A stretch of 64,000 bases of DNA, taken from Hygrophila difformis. Lineage: Eukaryota; Streptophyta; Magnoliopsida; Lamiales; Acanthaceae. The DNA lies in NCBI GenBank assembly GCA_030278955.1, contig JAOANR010000003.1:24691227-24755226 (forward strand), written 5' to 3'. This document shows, piece by piece, positions 43,909-55,524 of this stretch. The translations under genes were made by a program, and so were the position numbers. The notes under the pieces were generated by a model, which was given only the letters and a program-made list of their open reading frames with translations, did not search any database and was not told the DNA's origin. Position 1 is the first letter of the stretch, and the number at the start of each line of letters is the position of its first letter.

Positions 43909-46474
43909 TGTAATACCCGAGGCTTTTGATAATAGGAAGTGGAATTAAAATCGAAGAGCAAGGGAATTTTAATTCCAAGAACCGTGAAGTCGAAAATGAT
44001 TTAAATAAATAAATCATTGCACGGGAATCGAAAGACGATGAATCCGACGCCGACGAATTTAAATTCAATGGATTCAAGAATTCGAATACTAAATTAATTA
44101 AAGTCGAAATAAAATTTAGGATGGGAATCGTAATCCGAGAATGACCCGGAAAACCGAACCCGAGAACGTAGGAGGATAGAAACCCGAACGAGAAGAGGAA
44201 AGGCCCAACGGATCGCACGGACCGGCCCACAACGCAACCCTACCGAGAGCCGCGCGGTGGCCGCACGGTCTGGAGGGAAAACGCGCCGAGGCCGTATCGC
44301 ATCACAGTGTGCGATCAACTTTCGGTTTCGACGATTTCTTACCTTATTTTCGACCCCCGACTTTGGTAACTCAATCCCGGGCTAGGGAAAGAGTATATGG
44401 ACGGATTGTGGAGTCTTGGGACTCAAATTTCGTCCAAGTCAAAACCCTAGCAGCCTCTCTTCTCTCCATTCTCTCCAAACTTCTCCCAAAACCCAAAATC
44501 GAAAAGTTCTTGCTTTCCGATCACTTTCCGGCGACAAAAATCGACCAAGGAAGTGTGGAGAACGAGGATTCTAGTATTCCAAATTGTTGGTAAGTCGTTC
44601 ATAGGTTTTCGTTTAACTTTTCGAACCCGAAAATTCGATCTAACTCTAGATTTCTTCTTTTGATTCGAATTCATGGCCAAAGGAGAAAGATTCGTGTTGA
44701 GGAGATCCGTTCGTGACAAATCTTAGAGACCAGACGACCCCGAGATAGTTTAGGACTCTTCTCAAATAAGATAATTGCTTACATATCAATATTGGTGGCT
44801 TAGAACCGTTCGAAATATTAGTTTTAATCACAACACTAAAATCGGACATAAAAGATTCAATCTTTATGCGTTTTCTGAGATTGGCCGAAAGACCCTATTT
44901 CGAGAAGCCGAAATGAAAAACTCCGAACTAGAGATTTGTTCCTAATATCTTAATCTAGATTGTGTCAAAATTTCATGAATTTTCATTAAGATTTGATACC
45001 CCAAATTGCGTCGAACATTTTCTGTAATGCATGAACTTTTCAAAAATCTTGACAGATTACATGGTCAAATTTGATGTGCATTTTTCTATCACTTGTGGTC
45101 AAAACTAATCTTTGGTGAAAACATAAAAGTTGTAGATACTTTCTTGTGTTTCCATTAATGTTTGGATAGTCAAAACTCATTTTGAATACACTGTGTCTTT
45201 CAAGAAAAAGTCGACAGATTTTTAGTCCGAACTTAGTGGATTAATCTGACTTAATCCATAATGAATTTGCATAAAATGCCTCCAATAAAACTTATTTATT
45301 TTGGTGTCTTTTAAATGTCTGTAAAATTTCATAAATTTTAGAGGTCGTTTGCTATGTCAAAAACTCTTTTGAAAATTAGTGCGCTGTTTAGAAAAAGTTG
45401 GCAGATTTTATACTTTGCAAAAATTGTAAAATTTCACTCGTTTCCTCACCTATTTTCGAAAAACTTAAAATATGAAAGTTGTTCGTTAGCGTGTTTTTGA
45501 GCTACTGTGAAAATTTCAAGTCGATTGCCTTTGAAATGAATTTTTAAACTGAGATGGCGTAAACTGTGGCAATGGCTTCGTTGAAATGTTGGAAAACTCG
45601 ACTTTTGAGAAACACATGATTTGTGAGATATGTCTAAACAGTAAAACATTTATTTTCAAAAATCCCGTTAATCTAGGCTGAGCTAGATCTCCACGTTAAG
45701 TAGGGAGTGAGTGCTCTGCAGGGTGCCCCACTATCTTGAAATTCGTGCCCGAGTGGACAAAATGTGATATATTGTGAAATTGTGCCAAAACGGCCATTGC
45801 GAAATTAGTCTACACTCTCAGGTGTATCCGTATGGGTTACTCGAGGCTCCGGAGTGGTACTGTGTATGGCGCGATAAGCGGGTTGCTTCGGCAATTTTCC
45901 GAAACGAGATACTTGAGATATATGGTTGTGGCGTCCTCTTCTTAGTTATGGGAGAAAATTTAAAAGTCTTAAATTTTTATTTATTTATTTATGTCGTTAA
46001 TTATGCATTTTAAATTATGTCTTTAAATTTATGCTTATGCCTTAAATCATCATTTTTAAATTAAACTGATTATGAGAAATTATGGATTTTATCATTGTCC
46101 AAACATGCATGCTTAAAATGAATTTTTAAAAATTTAATAATTAAAAACCCCTTTATTACTATGCTAGGAATTGTCTTACTCATTATTCCTTAATACTGAT
46201 AAATGTTGTTTATGTTTTTCTATGATAGAGTATGAAGCATGAGCATACATCCGAGGGGATTTATTTTGAACATTTTATTATTTTCTGCATGAGACTGCAT
46301 ACGGGCCTGTTAACCCGTGTTTTGGCCATGTCGGCCCTATATTTTATTTCCGCTGCATAGACTTATATTTCCGGTGCGTAGACTTGACGAGTATCGTATA
46401 TGGATGATTATTATTTTTAAATATAAGTACTTCCGGAAGTCGTGTCTTGCTTGGGAGGTCTGGCGGTGGCATCA
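43909..46474 (+). repeat. LTR of a Tekay-like element, 3' end missing (LTR 'A')
   Basis: Starts TGTAATACCCGAGG, the sense start of the LTR type seen at 105-3140, and carries shared landmarks: AATTTTAATTCCAAGAACC, a GC-rich patch (44170-44300) and GAGCATACATCCGAGG near 46245. It reaches GGTCTGGCGGTGGCATC and stops at 46474, just where the family LTR would continue to its end. No internal region follows. Confidence 0.75.
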
Positions 46475-46918
46475 TGTAACGCCCCAGAAATTTAAAACCA
46501 ATTTTTGCTGATGTCACTGCCGTGTTATCTCCCTTAAACTGTTGGCCAATCAATTTAAGTTCAATAACACAAAGCCTGGTAATCAGAAAATCCAACACTT
46601 AATAACAATAGAGCAACAGAGTAAGCAATAGAACGTGTCTATCACATAATCATCAAATCTCGGCTACAAGCCACATACAATACCTCACCCCGATACTCAC
46701 GTTAACCTGTCCAAATACCAAGTATACAGGGGAATACAAAACAACGGTTCTCAAACCAATCCAAACAGTGAGATAATGCTCAGAAATAACAAGCTAGTCA
46801 CAGCTAGATAACATAGAGCCTAATACAGCAACTCAGTCAAGACATATCAATGCAATCCTATAAGATCACTCAGCTCCAAACCCATCTCCATGATCATGCT
46901 CTGCGTCCTCCTCGGGAG

Positions 46919-47193
46919 TAGGGGTGATATCGAGTCGAGTATCGAGCTTGAACAGTGTAATTCGAGCTTGTACAGTAAAAAAATTTAAAGTTCTTGCTCG
47001 AATTTAAATAGGCTAGGTAGTTTATAAATTGAGTTTGAATTGGCAGTTTTACTTATTATGTTACAAAATATAAATTTGTTAGGCTTGATAAAGCATAAAT
47101 TGTGTCTAACAATTTTTTTATTTTTATATTTTTAAAATTTAATAATTTAGACGAGTTTTGATCGAGTATCGGGTCGAGTTTTCCTCACCCCTA
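46919..47193. mobile_element. hAT MITE with a perfect 8-bp target duplication
   Basis: A 275-bp element TAGGGGTGATAT...TCCTCACCCCTA flanked by CTCGGGAG at 46911-46918 and 47194-47201. The interior is AT-rich with TCGAGTATCGAGCTTG-type subterminal words in both directions. It inserted into LTR 'B'. Confidence 0.9.
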
Positions 47194-47530
47194 CTCGGGA
47201 GTATCTATAAAAAAAAAAGACAAAATGCAAGGTGTCAGTACATAAAGTACTGAGCAAGAGTATGAAAAGCTGAGAAACAGGGAACAAGGTTTTAGAGGTT
47301 AATTAACAGTTTATAATAACATAATTAAATAATTAAACATCACACCGTCCCATACCGGTGCTTCAATCACGTCATACACTGCAAAACAATAATAAGATGA
47401 ATGATGGATGATGAGACGAAATGTTATGACCTAAAGTGTCCACTCCCCTAATGGTCAGAAGAGATACCCACAGTGCCCCCGCCGCGGATACTAACAGCTG
47501 AAATAAGTGGCTTACGTTCATGGCGGGTAC

Positions 47531-47835
47531 TAGCCCAGAGCATCTCGCTCTCGAAGGCCAACATGCCAGGATAAGATACTAACTATGCCCAGTCGGATAC
47601 CGACTCGTAAACATAGTCAGGATATCTAATATCCTCGAAAGCATAAATCAACACAGATCACAATCACTAGCCCAGAGCATCTCGCTCTCGAAAGCCAGCA
47701 TGCCAGGATAAGATACTAACTATGCCCAGTCAGATACCGACTCATAAACATAGTTAGGATATCTAATATCCTTGAAAGCATAGATCATTACAGATCACAA
47801 TCATCTTACACAATGTCCAGTCGGATACCGACTCG
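47531..47835. repeat. ~137-bp tandem repeat with small palindromes inside LTR 'B'
   Basis: The phrase TAGCCCAGAGCATCTCGCTC starts at 47531 and again at 47668. The palindrome AGTCGGATACCGACT (6-bp arms) occurs near 47589 and 47818, with a one-base variant near 47727. GATATCTAATATC follows in each full unit. Confidence 0.8.
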
Positions 47836-49333
47836 TTAACATTTAGTGTAAATTATCAGTTTGCAGACTACATACAGTATTCGGGTTGCCAACCCCATAT
47901 ATCGGCTCACAACAGTACCGCATGAGTTAGACATGTTCCAGGGTGTGCCACGTCCCACATATCGGCACTCGACTCACAAACATAGTGATAGAAGCAACGC
48001 ACGATTCCATCCTAAACTAAGGCTCGGTGAATCTTCTAAGTTCAATCAATACTCATGATAGGCACTAACATATACTAGATCAATTTTAAGCATATTCCGA
48101 GCCTAGAAATGAGTGAGAAATGATAAAATACGAAAAGGGGACGAAAAACGGAAGAAAACAGCGAATCGGCACGCAAGATTCATATAAATTCCTATTTTAA
48201 TTTTTTGAAGGAGTCATTATCTCTAAATTCCGATTGCATATTTGAAATCCTTGTTCCGAGTAGGTCAGATTCATATATGGTTTGCGAAAATCGGATTAGA
48301 AACGAGTAAGTTAGAGCCGATTCAAGTTTGTGGGTTTTTGGGTGCACATGAGGCGCCAATTGTGGCGCTCCAAGCCCCTTTTGGGCGCATCAAAGGCATT
48401 GTGGTGCCTAAACTGAAGACTTCAAGGGCTGGGCGCCGCAGCGGCGCTCCGGACCACTTTTAGGCGCCGCATAGGCTATGTGGCGCCTCTGAAGCTTAGC
48501 AGAGGCAAAATATTGCGAAATTCACCATTTTCTTCCAATCTTCCCCTACAATAAGCTAAATCCTACTCTTGCCTTGTGTTTATGATGTCCCAACACTTCA
48601 ATAGCAACTCCCCCAAGCTTCCAATCACCAATTGCAAGCTACAATACAAGATTGAGGCAAGTTTATCAAGATTCACTTCCAAAACTTCACCATCCTCCCC
48701 CAAACTGCAACATGCAACCAAAACAAAAACAACCAATGATATAGAGCTGCAATTACTTACCTCAAGTTCACAAAAAATCTAGCAACCAAGTCTCTTAAGC
48801 AACCACAACTTCCACCAAGCTCAAATCTACAATTGTACACCAAAATCCCAAATTTTCGTCACCAACAATGGCAGCCCCGAAACTTGCTTCAAACTTCAAC
48901 AAATCTTGAAATAATACATGAAAAGCATTTACCCCAAGTATAACAATGGATTCCCCAAGTGATTTTGCACCAAAAGCTCCAATTGTGCTCATTCTTGAAG
49001 AACCCTAGTTTCTCCCAAGCTTAGTGACGGGAATGGGGGTTTGTGAATGTGAAATGGGTCTCTTATAACCCGAAAAATCTGATTTTTAGCACTCAAGTGG
49101 ACCCGGGTCGGGTCATGGGATGTGGGTCGGGTCCGGAAATGGGTTGCACCACTTGTCTTGACCACATTACACCCATTTGAGCACTTGAGCTCTTATTCTC
49201 TTGTGGATTTGAACCCACTTATTCTTCCACCTCATTCAAAATCATACCCACAAAATAATCCATATCATTTATCCTACTCAATTAACCACAATTAATTAAA
49301 TTAATTATGCATTAATTAAATCAGGGTGTTACA

Positions 49334-49350
49334 ATCTCTCCCCCTTAGGA
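49334..49350 (-). promoter_or_regulatory. Polypurine tract of the chromovirus fragment
   Basis: On the minus strand CCTAAGGGGGAGAGAT immediately precedes the LTR start TGTAACACCCTG. Confidence 0.8.
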
Positions 49351-49378
49351 TCATTCGTGCTCGAATGAAAAATATGGA

Positions 49379-50735
49379 TTAAAGCAAGTTTCCTCCTTTA
49401 ATTGGAGCTAGGTCCAATTCAGGATATTGCTCCAACATGCTATCTTCGGTTTCCCAAGTGACATCTTCTACACCATGTCTAGACCAAAATACTTTAACCA
49501 TCTTGATCCCTAGTTGCGAAGTACTTTTCTTTGGTGTCTAGAATCGCCACAGGATATTCCTCATATTCCAAACTCTCATCCAACTCCACTTCACCCGGTT
49601 GGATGATCTTGTCGGGTTCGGAGACGTATTTCCTCAATTGTGACACATGAAAGACGTTATGCACGTTCCCTATCTCAGTTGGCAATTCCAAACGGTAGGC
49701 CACCTTCCCAACTTTCTTGATAATATCGAAGGGGCCTATAAATCGAGGACTCAATTCTCCATTTTTCCCAAATCGTATCACACCTTTCATCGGTGAGACT
49801 CTCAAAAGTACCCAATCACCAGTAGCAAACTCAATATCCCAGTCTGAAATGATCTCCTCGGCACACCCAACCGTCTAACCACATGTTGGATGTAAGCACC
49901 CGTCAATTGTTGCATGCTCCAATTTAACTTCATAGGTACAAACATTGCACTCTTGGTCGGACGATCTAAAATCACCCAAATGGCGTCCAACCTGTTCCTT
50001 GTTTTAGGTAGCCCGGTAACAAAATCCATAGCAATGGACTCCCACTCCCAAGCCGGAACCTTTAAAGGTTGCAACAATCCCGAAGGTCACATGTATTCTG
50101 CCTTAACTTTCTGACAAGTAGGGCACTTAGACAAACTCAGCAACCTCCCTCTTCATGCCTTTCCACCAATAATTCTGTCTCAGGTCCTTGTACATCTTCA
50201 TTGCTCCAGGATGTACAGAATATGGTGTACAATGTGCTTCCCCCATAATCTTCCTTTTTAACGCCTGATCCTCAAAAGGCACACACCAACGATCCCAAAA
50301 TCTAATCACTCCTCTGTTGTCCACCATGAATCCATCTGCCTCGCCCTGCCCAATCTTAGCCCTCAAGTACATCATCTCTTGACTCACAGCTTGGCTCAAT
50401 CTGAGTTCCTCGAGTAGTGAAGGCATCGTTGTCATAGCGTTCAACCTCACCTTCATACCACAAGGTATCGTAACAATGCCTTCCTTATCTAACTCTTGTC
50501 TCAGTCTTCAAGGAAGATATACAACATTCAATACATGTCCCTTCCTACTCAATGCATCAGCCACTCGATTGGCTCTCCCTTCAATGTACTGGATGCTAGT
50601 GTCATAATCTTGCAAGAACTCCAACCACCTTCGCTGTCTCCCACTCATCTTATCTGCAGTGTAGAGATACTTAATATTCTTGTGATCCAAATAGATTTGA
50701 CACTTAGCTCTAAAAAGATAATGCCTCCAAATCTT
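49379..50735 (-). pseudogene. Chromovirus pol fragment: RNase H, integrase and chromodomain
   Basis: Read right to left. RNase H end: [40 protein letters not shown] (50735-50508). Integrase zinc-binding part: EAHCTPYSVHPG...MYKDLRQNYWW (~50260-50150). Integrase core: MDFVTGLPKTRNRLDAIWV (~50030) and VRRLGVPR (~49870). C-terminal part: RFIGPFDIIKKVGKVAYRLE and VHNVFHVSQLRKYV (49740-49610). Chromodomain-like tail: VFWSRHGVEDVTWETEDSML, ending at a stop at 49379. Frameshifts separate the blocks, including one before the tail. The domain order and chromodomain place it in the Tekay/Del group. RT, protease and gag are gone; the fragment ends at a junction with foreign gag near 50735. Confidence 0.85.
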
Positions 50736-51650
50736 CAATGAATTTGGGCATCTTGAAGCCCCTTGGATACGGTTGCATAGTATCTACCCAATCAGGATAG
50801 GGTTTCCTGTATGTAGGCCGCTCCATCGACCTTAGTTGAATCCTGAAGTGTTGCAGCATCGTGTCTGCCAGCAACTCTGGTGAGACCGCCGGTGCCTGTG
50901 TAGGAGGCATGGCAACTGGAGGTGTAGCGGGAGCAACGGCGACTGGTGTGGCAGGAGTCGCAGCCACTCCACATGGCTGTGGCGTCTGCCCCCAGGATTG
51001 CGGAGTCTGCCCCCCTGGTTGTGGCGTCTGCCCCCAAGGTTGCGGTGCCGGAACTGGTGAGTATTTAGGCATATACGGTGTGGTTGAAGCATTCAGGACA
51101 AGAGGTACCACTTGGCGTGGTGCACCGGACGCCATCAGGCATCCTAGTGACGCATAATCGGCACTGGAGGTGCAGCATCCCCACAGTTCGGCATGGTAGG
51201 TGCCGCTGGAGTGAAGGCATAAGCCTGATACGTGAATGGGAACGGACTAGCCAGCCCTCCGGTCTCAGGGAGTGGCGGTTGGCTAGGTGTGGTTTCCCAA
51301 GTCCGCTGTTGGCCGCCTGACGGCCCTAGACATGGGATGTTTGGCAGCACAGTCGTGTCATTTGCAGGAGCGGTTACTTCTTGTTGAGTACGCAAGGAAC
51401 TGCATACTCTATCAATCTGATCGCCCATAACCGACCGCAATACACCCATTAGGTGACTCATGAGTAAAGGCATGAACTCGGCCATCGATTCTGTCATCGA
51501 TAGCCCTATTTGCTGGGACAATGTAGGGGTTTGCATTATCCGTTGTTGCGGTTGGGAACTGATTCCTACCGCTTCATCGGTAGGCGTTCTAACTGGCGTC
51601 TTTTCTTGTAGAGACATCTCTTCGAACTTTTGTGCCAGATCGCTCACCAA
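50736..51650 (-). pseudogene. N-terminal half of the interrupted gag
   Basis: Begins MVSDLAQKFEEMSLQEKTP, then LSMTESMAEFMPLL, a proline/glutamine-rich linker with repeated WGQTPQP (about 50950-51060), and [20 protein letters not shown] close to the break. A one-base frame change near 51140 separates two ORFs. At ~50736 the frame runs into the chromovirus RNase H sequence. Confidence 0.75.
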
Positions 51651-51700
51651 TCGTCCAATCTCAGACGCATATACTTGACATCGGATATGGTTTCCTATTC

Positions 51701-51722
51701 GGTCCCACTGGGCGTGCCAATT
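51701..51722 (-). promoter_or_regulatory. Primer-site-like segment
   Basis: TTGGCACGCCCAGTGGGAC next to the 5' LTR, as at 15033-15054. tRNA partner not assigned. Confidence 0.6.
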
Positions 51723-52226
51723 TGTTAACCATGAAATTTCAGAGGAAGAAAACCCTCCTTTTTGATTGATGAACGTCGAAGGTTACAAGAATTGCAGAAA
51801 GAAATTGAACTGGAAAATAAAAACGGGAATGGAAGAAAGCTGTAAAACAAAGGAAATTGCAGAATGAAAGAAAGAGATAAACAATTTAAGACAGAAAGCG
51901 ATAAATAAATGGAAAGGAAAACAGAAAGCAAAAAAAAAAATGAAAAAATATGTAAAGGCTGCTTCTTGAGAAGTGTTGAAGGTGTCCCAATTGGAGGCCG
52001 TCTCAGGTATTTATAGGCCGGCCTTCATGCCAAGCTGCTCAATTCTCCATGATGCCATGATCTTAGGTCTCAACTGCCGCTGACTACTCAAGGGAACCAC
52101 CATTCATAATCTGGTTTATTTTTTTTGCTCGAAATTCCTAGACTCCATTGTGAACTGGGCTTGCAATTAAGTAGAATGCTGGGCCAATACGGAATTATTC
52201 GGGCTTAATAATTTCTCAGGTCAACA
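51723..52226 (-). repeat. 5' LTR of the short-LTR gag element
   Basis: 504 bp, TGTTAACC to GGTCAACA, followed by the GGTGT duplication at 52227-52231. Confidence 0.9.
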
Positions 52227-52287
52227 GGTGTTAATAGTCAACCACGTATGAAAACATTCGGGTTGATTTCTTCAACTATGTCATCGT

Positions 52288-52289
<2 letters not shown>

Positions 52290-52361
<72 letters not shown>
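52290..52361. repeat. AAT microsatellite, about 24 copies
   Basis: Uninterrupted AAT repeats. Confidence 0.95.
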
Positions 52362-52362
<1 letters not shown>

Positions 52363-53035
52363 CCTGAAATAATATTTTTATTGTGCTGATTATATTGTCC
52401 TTTTTGTTATAATTAATCTCTTTAAAAATTATTTATTGTGGGTTCAAATATTAATTTTACCTCAAATATATGCATATCTATCAGAAAGATACATATCAAA
52501 TGTCTAGAATGTAAAATCACTTCATCCTAAAATTCAATGACCGTTGGATTGCAATCTATTGATCTCTATCTAAATCGTGTAATCATATTTCTATTGTGCT
52601 GCCTATATTAACCTTTTAATTTATAATTAAAATCTTTATAATTAATCTCTTTCTAAGAATTGTATATTATAGGTTCAAACAGTAGTTTTATTTTAAAGAT
52701 ATGCATGTCTATCATAAAATACATAGCAAAGTAAAATCATATACTATTTTCACTAACAATATTTAGGAGTACTAAAATTTAACTTTTTATTGAAAAAATA
52801 AGTAATTTTGAAAAACTACATAATATAGAAAAAAATAAGTACTACATCAGTAAGAAAATTTCAATATACTATTTTATGTGCATCAAAATTAATATCATGA
52901 TACTTTATTTTTTATATTTTTATTAGTCATTAATCTATATATATATTATATTATTAATACTAATAGCATATCATATTATATTTCAATATTTATATTATTA
53001 TATACAATCAACATAATTTTTGCAGGTGGGAATGA
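52362..53035. other. AT-rich spacer
   Basis: No gene or defined element. Paired phrases such as AAATGTCTAGAATGTAAAATC and GTAAAATCATATAC suggest old local duplication. Confidence 0.35.
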
Positions 53036-53118
53036 GACTTGACCCAAGTGGTCATGTCCTCTGCCTTCCAACCATAAGTTGAAGGTTCAATGACACATAG
53101 GTGTTCATGCTCCCAAAA
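53036..53118 (+). mobile_element. tRNA-derived SINE fragment
   Basis: Head GTGGGAATGAGACTTGACCC, box A-like CAAGTGGTCATGTCC, box B-like AAGGTTCAATG. Near-matching ATAATTTTTGCAGG and ATAATTTTTACGGG flank it and may be a decayed target duplication. Confidence 0.6.
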
Positions 53119-53554
53119 AAATATATAATTTTTACGGGTAATTAAGAATGAGTTACAAAAGCGAAAGTTTTAATGTATTTAATCATTTATTATTATGATG
53201 GTGTAAATCTTAATGAATTAATTTTTCTATTGATATTTTCTTTGCATAAAAAGTTGATATTATGCTTTGGTATAGTATTATGAAAAAAAATTTAAAAATT
53301 TATTTCTTTTGTTATTTTGAAAAAGAAAATGATAATAGAAATTATATTTTATAATTTTTTGTTACATAAATATACTAAAATAATATTATCTATTAATTTA
53401 TATTAATTGAATTAATATTATTTTGTATTAAAAAAATTAACACCCTTGCACGGAGCGCGGGAGAAAATTCTAGTAATAATAATAGTAGGAGGATGTGATA
53501 ATTAAACTAGGCCAGCATAAGGAGTGCATTATACTTTTTATAGGTAATAACTAA
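53119..53554. other. AT-rich spacer
   Basis: No feature I can support. Confidence 0.4.
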
Positions 53555-53772
53555 ATTAAGCCAGTAAAAGAAGTATGTAGATTAGGTGCATACATATGCA
53601 TGTATAGACTCCATATACGAGATGCGAAAAATATTTCGTGTGATAGAATAATATTTTTTGTGTATGTGATGAGAGAAATATTGTGTGTGATTGAAGAATA
53701 TGTGATGGAGAGATATTTTATGTGATTAGAGAGCTGCTTTATGTGATATCTATATGTACAAATTTTTAAAAA
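53555..53772 (+). repeat. Copy of the GTGATGAGAG dispersed repeat
   Basis: Degenerate words of the form GTGTATGTGATGAGAGAAAT repeat at ~24-bp steps, ending GTGATATCTATATGTACA. AGTGCATTATAC occurs on both sides (about 53522 and 53774), which could be a 12-bp target duplication. Confidence 0.6.
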
Positions 53773-54048
53773 GTGCATTATACCTTTAGGTAAGAATATG
53801 GAATTATCAATTATGGGCCACTAATTTAATTATTACCTCTAATAGCATTAAATTACGACAACAATCATCGAATCCAAAAAAAAAAAAAAAAAAAAGTGGA
53901 TATTTGGTGACTGAAGAAGTCACGTGGACCATTCTCTTGCCGACAGTTATGCTACTTTTTTTTGGACATGTTAAAAAGAATAGAATATTCTATGCCCTTG
54001 ATACAAATTTATACCAACTTATTAGTATTTCAATGTAGGGAAAAAAAA
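53773..54048. other. Spacer before the copia element
   Basis: AT-rich with an A run at ~53875-53896. No gene seen. Confidence 0.4.
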
Positions 54049-54345
54049 TGTTACACACGTAAGTGTGTAGGTTGGATGTCATCACTACATAATACTAAAA
54101 GAAGTATGTGGTATTGTGTATAGTAGTACATAGTAGTACAGCCTAAATGTAGTCTTGTATGAATCACTATAAATAGTTGAGTAATGGATAGAGGATAACA
54201 TACTTCCTCTTTAATCTCTCAACCTAGCTCTCTAATTCACTGCATTCCGTTGCTATTTCCATTCCTACTCTTAGTTGTCTTCATTTACGTTCTTCAAGCC
54301 TATATACATAAGCTAATATGTCTATAGAGTTATATTTCTATAACA
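54049..54345 (+). repeat. 5' LTR of the copia element (297 bp)
   Basis: Starts TGTTACACACGTAAGTGTG and ends ATTTCTATAACA. It contains one 41-bp unit where the 3' LTR has three. Confidence 0.9.
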
Positions 54346-54361
54346 TGTTATCAGCACGAGG
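54346..54361 (+). promoter_or_regulatory. Probable primer-binding site of the copia element
   Basis: TGTTATCAGCACGAGG follows the LTR directly. TTATCAGCACGA is a recurrent post-LTR motif in plant copia elements. The tRNA pairing was not worked out. Confidence 0.6.
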
Positions 54362-54506
54362 GTTGTTCGAGTTTTGCTGAAATACCAGTTGGGTTCTGTT
54401 CAAGGTTTGCCTAAATACAAGTTTATAGCGGGGTTCTGCCAAAAATTTCCAAGTCTACAAGGAGGTCATCCTAGGTAATATATTTATACTATTTTCAATA
54501 TAAATC

Positions 54507-55395
54507 ATGTCTAACCTTGCGAAGCAACTTTTTACGCCCCTTGAAGTTTCCGGAAGAAACTATCAATTATGGGCAATAGATGTGAAGATGCATCTTGAAT
54601 CAATGAATTCCGAAAGAACGATTAGAAAGGAAAATGATATGGCTTATTCTGAAAAAAGCCAAGATTGAGTAAATTGCACCAAACTAGCTTGCTCTTAGTC
54701 CTGGTAATGAATATCAACAGGGTCCATGGATCTTAGTTTGATTTTACCAACAAATCTAATGGGTCTTTAGTCTGGTCATGTACACCGACACAGAGCAACT
54801 GCTATGATATGTTTGCGCCATCAATTTGATTGGCCTTTAAAGTGACAATACGTCACACTTGAAAAATCCACTTGAATTGTGGGAAATATACGTTCACCTG
54901 AAGATTATCGTACTATCTCTCTTGGCTCAATATTGCTGGAAAATTATGAATCCGGGGCAACAAGTGTTCATCCATTCCTTGAAGAGAATGTGACTGAATC
55001 AAAATATCAAAGGTGTGATTATGACTATGCCGAAATAAAAAATGTTGATCAAGTCATGATCGAAAGTGAAATTGGGTTGTGTCATATTGGCGAAAATTAA
55101 AATAGTCCGAAAAGAATGAATTGTCGATATAACGACGAAGGCTCTATAAACCTCTGAAGAGGTTTAGTGCCAGAAAAATACATCTGATAAGATGTCGATC
55201 ATGATGATCCATTTAACAATATAATGGCATCACACCTAAAGGCAAAATGGCAGAGATGAATTTGGTTACAAATTATGATATCATTATGCCTATCATTCCA
55301 ACTCCTGAAGCAGCTAACCCTTTCATGATAGATGGTGAACCATCTTTCATGGCAAATGTCTATATAGATGACTTAATGGAAGATATTGATTAATG
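54507..55395 (+). pseudogene. Copia gag relic
   Basis: ATG at 54507 opens MSNLAKQLFTPLEVSGRNYQ, the usual start of copia gag (LEVSGRNYQLW). A stop at 54666-54668 ends the frame after 53 codons. Scattered gag-like stretches continue to ~55395. No zinc knuckle was found. Confidence 0.65.
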
Positions 55396-55524
55396 TTTTT
55401 GTTATGCTTATTTCTAGTACATTTTTCTGTGTCTCTTTTGTTAGCTAAAGTATCAAATTTTGCTATGTACCCGTTGTACTATTTGGCATGGATATTAATA
55501 TAGCATTTTCTTCCAGAAGAAGAA

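Larger units (their letters stand above)
46475..49333 (-). repeat. 3' LTR of a second Tekay-like element (LTR 'B')
   Basis: Plus-strand ends TGTAACGCCCCAG and CAGGGTGTTACA. The sense strand is minus, because a purine tract and pol lie to its right. It contains a hAT MITE (46919-47193) and a tandem repeat (47531-47835). GCGCC-rich words cluster at 48350-48490. The ORFs inside are short and unconvincing. Confidence 0.8.
41080..52226 (-). mobile_element. Complete gag-only gypsy-type LTR element, split by nested insertions
   Basis: LTRs at 41080-41580 and 51723-52226 are flanked by GGTGT (41075-41079 and 52227-52231). Sense is the minus strand: primer-site-like segment at 51701, gag N-half 51650-50736, insertion 50735-43909, gag C-half 43908-43489, repeat-rich region 43280-41596, purine tract, 3' LTR. 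Without the 6.8-kb insertion it is ~4.3 kb and has no pol of its own; the pol fragment inside belongs to the nested chromovirus. The LTRs differ by about 4% by eye, so it is older than the element at 105-8222. Confidence 0.88.

Noticed and set aside
48340..48500. Cluster of GGCGCC words in LTR 'B'
   Set aside because: It is short, irregular and has no constant spacing. It may be local base composition.
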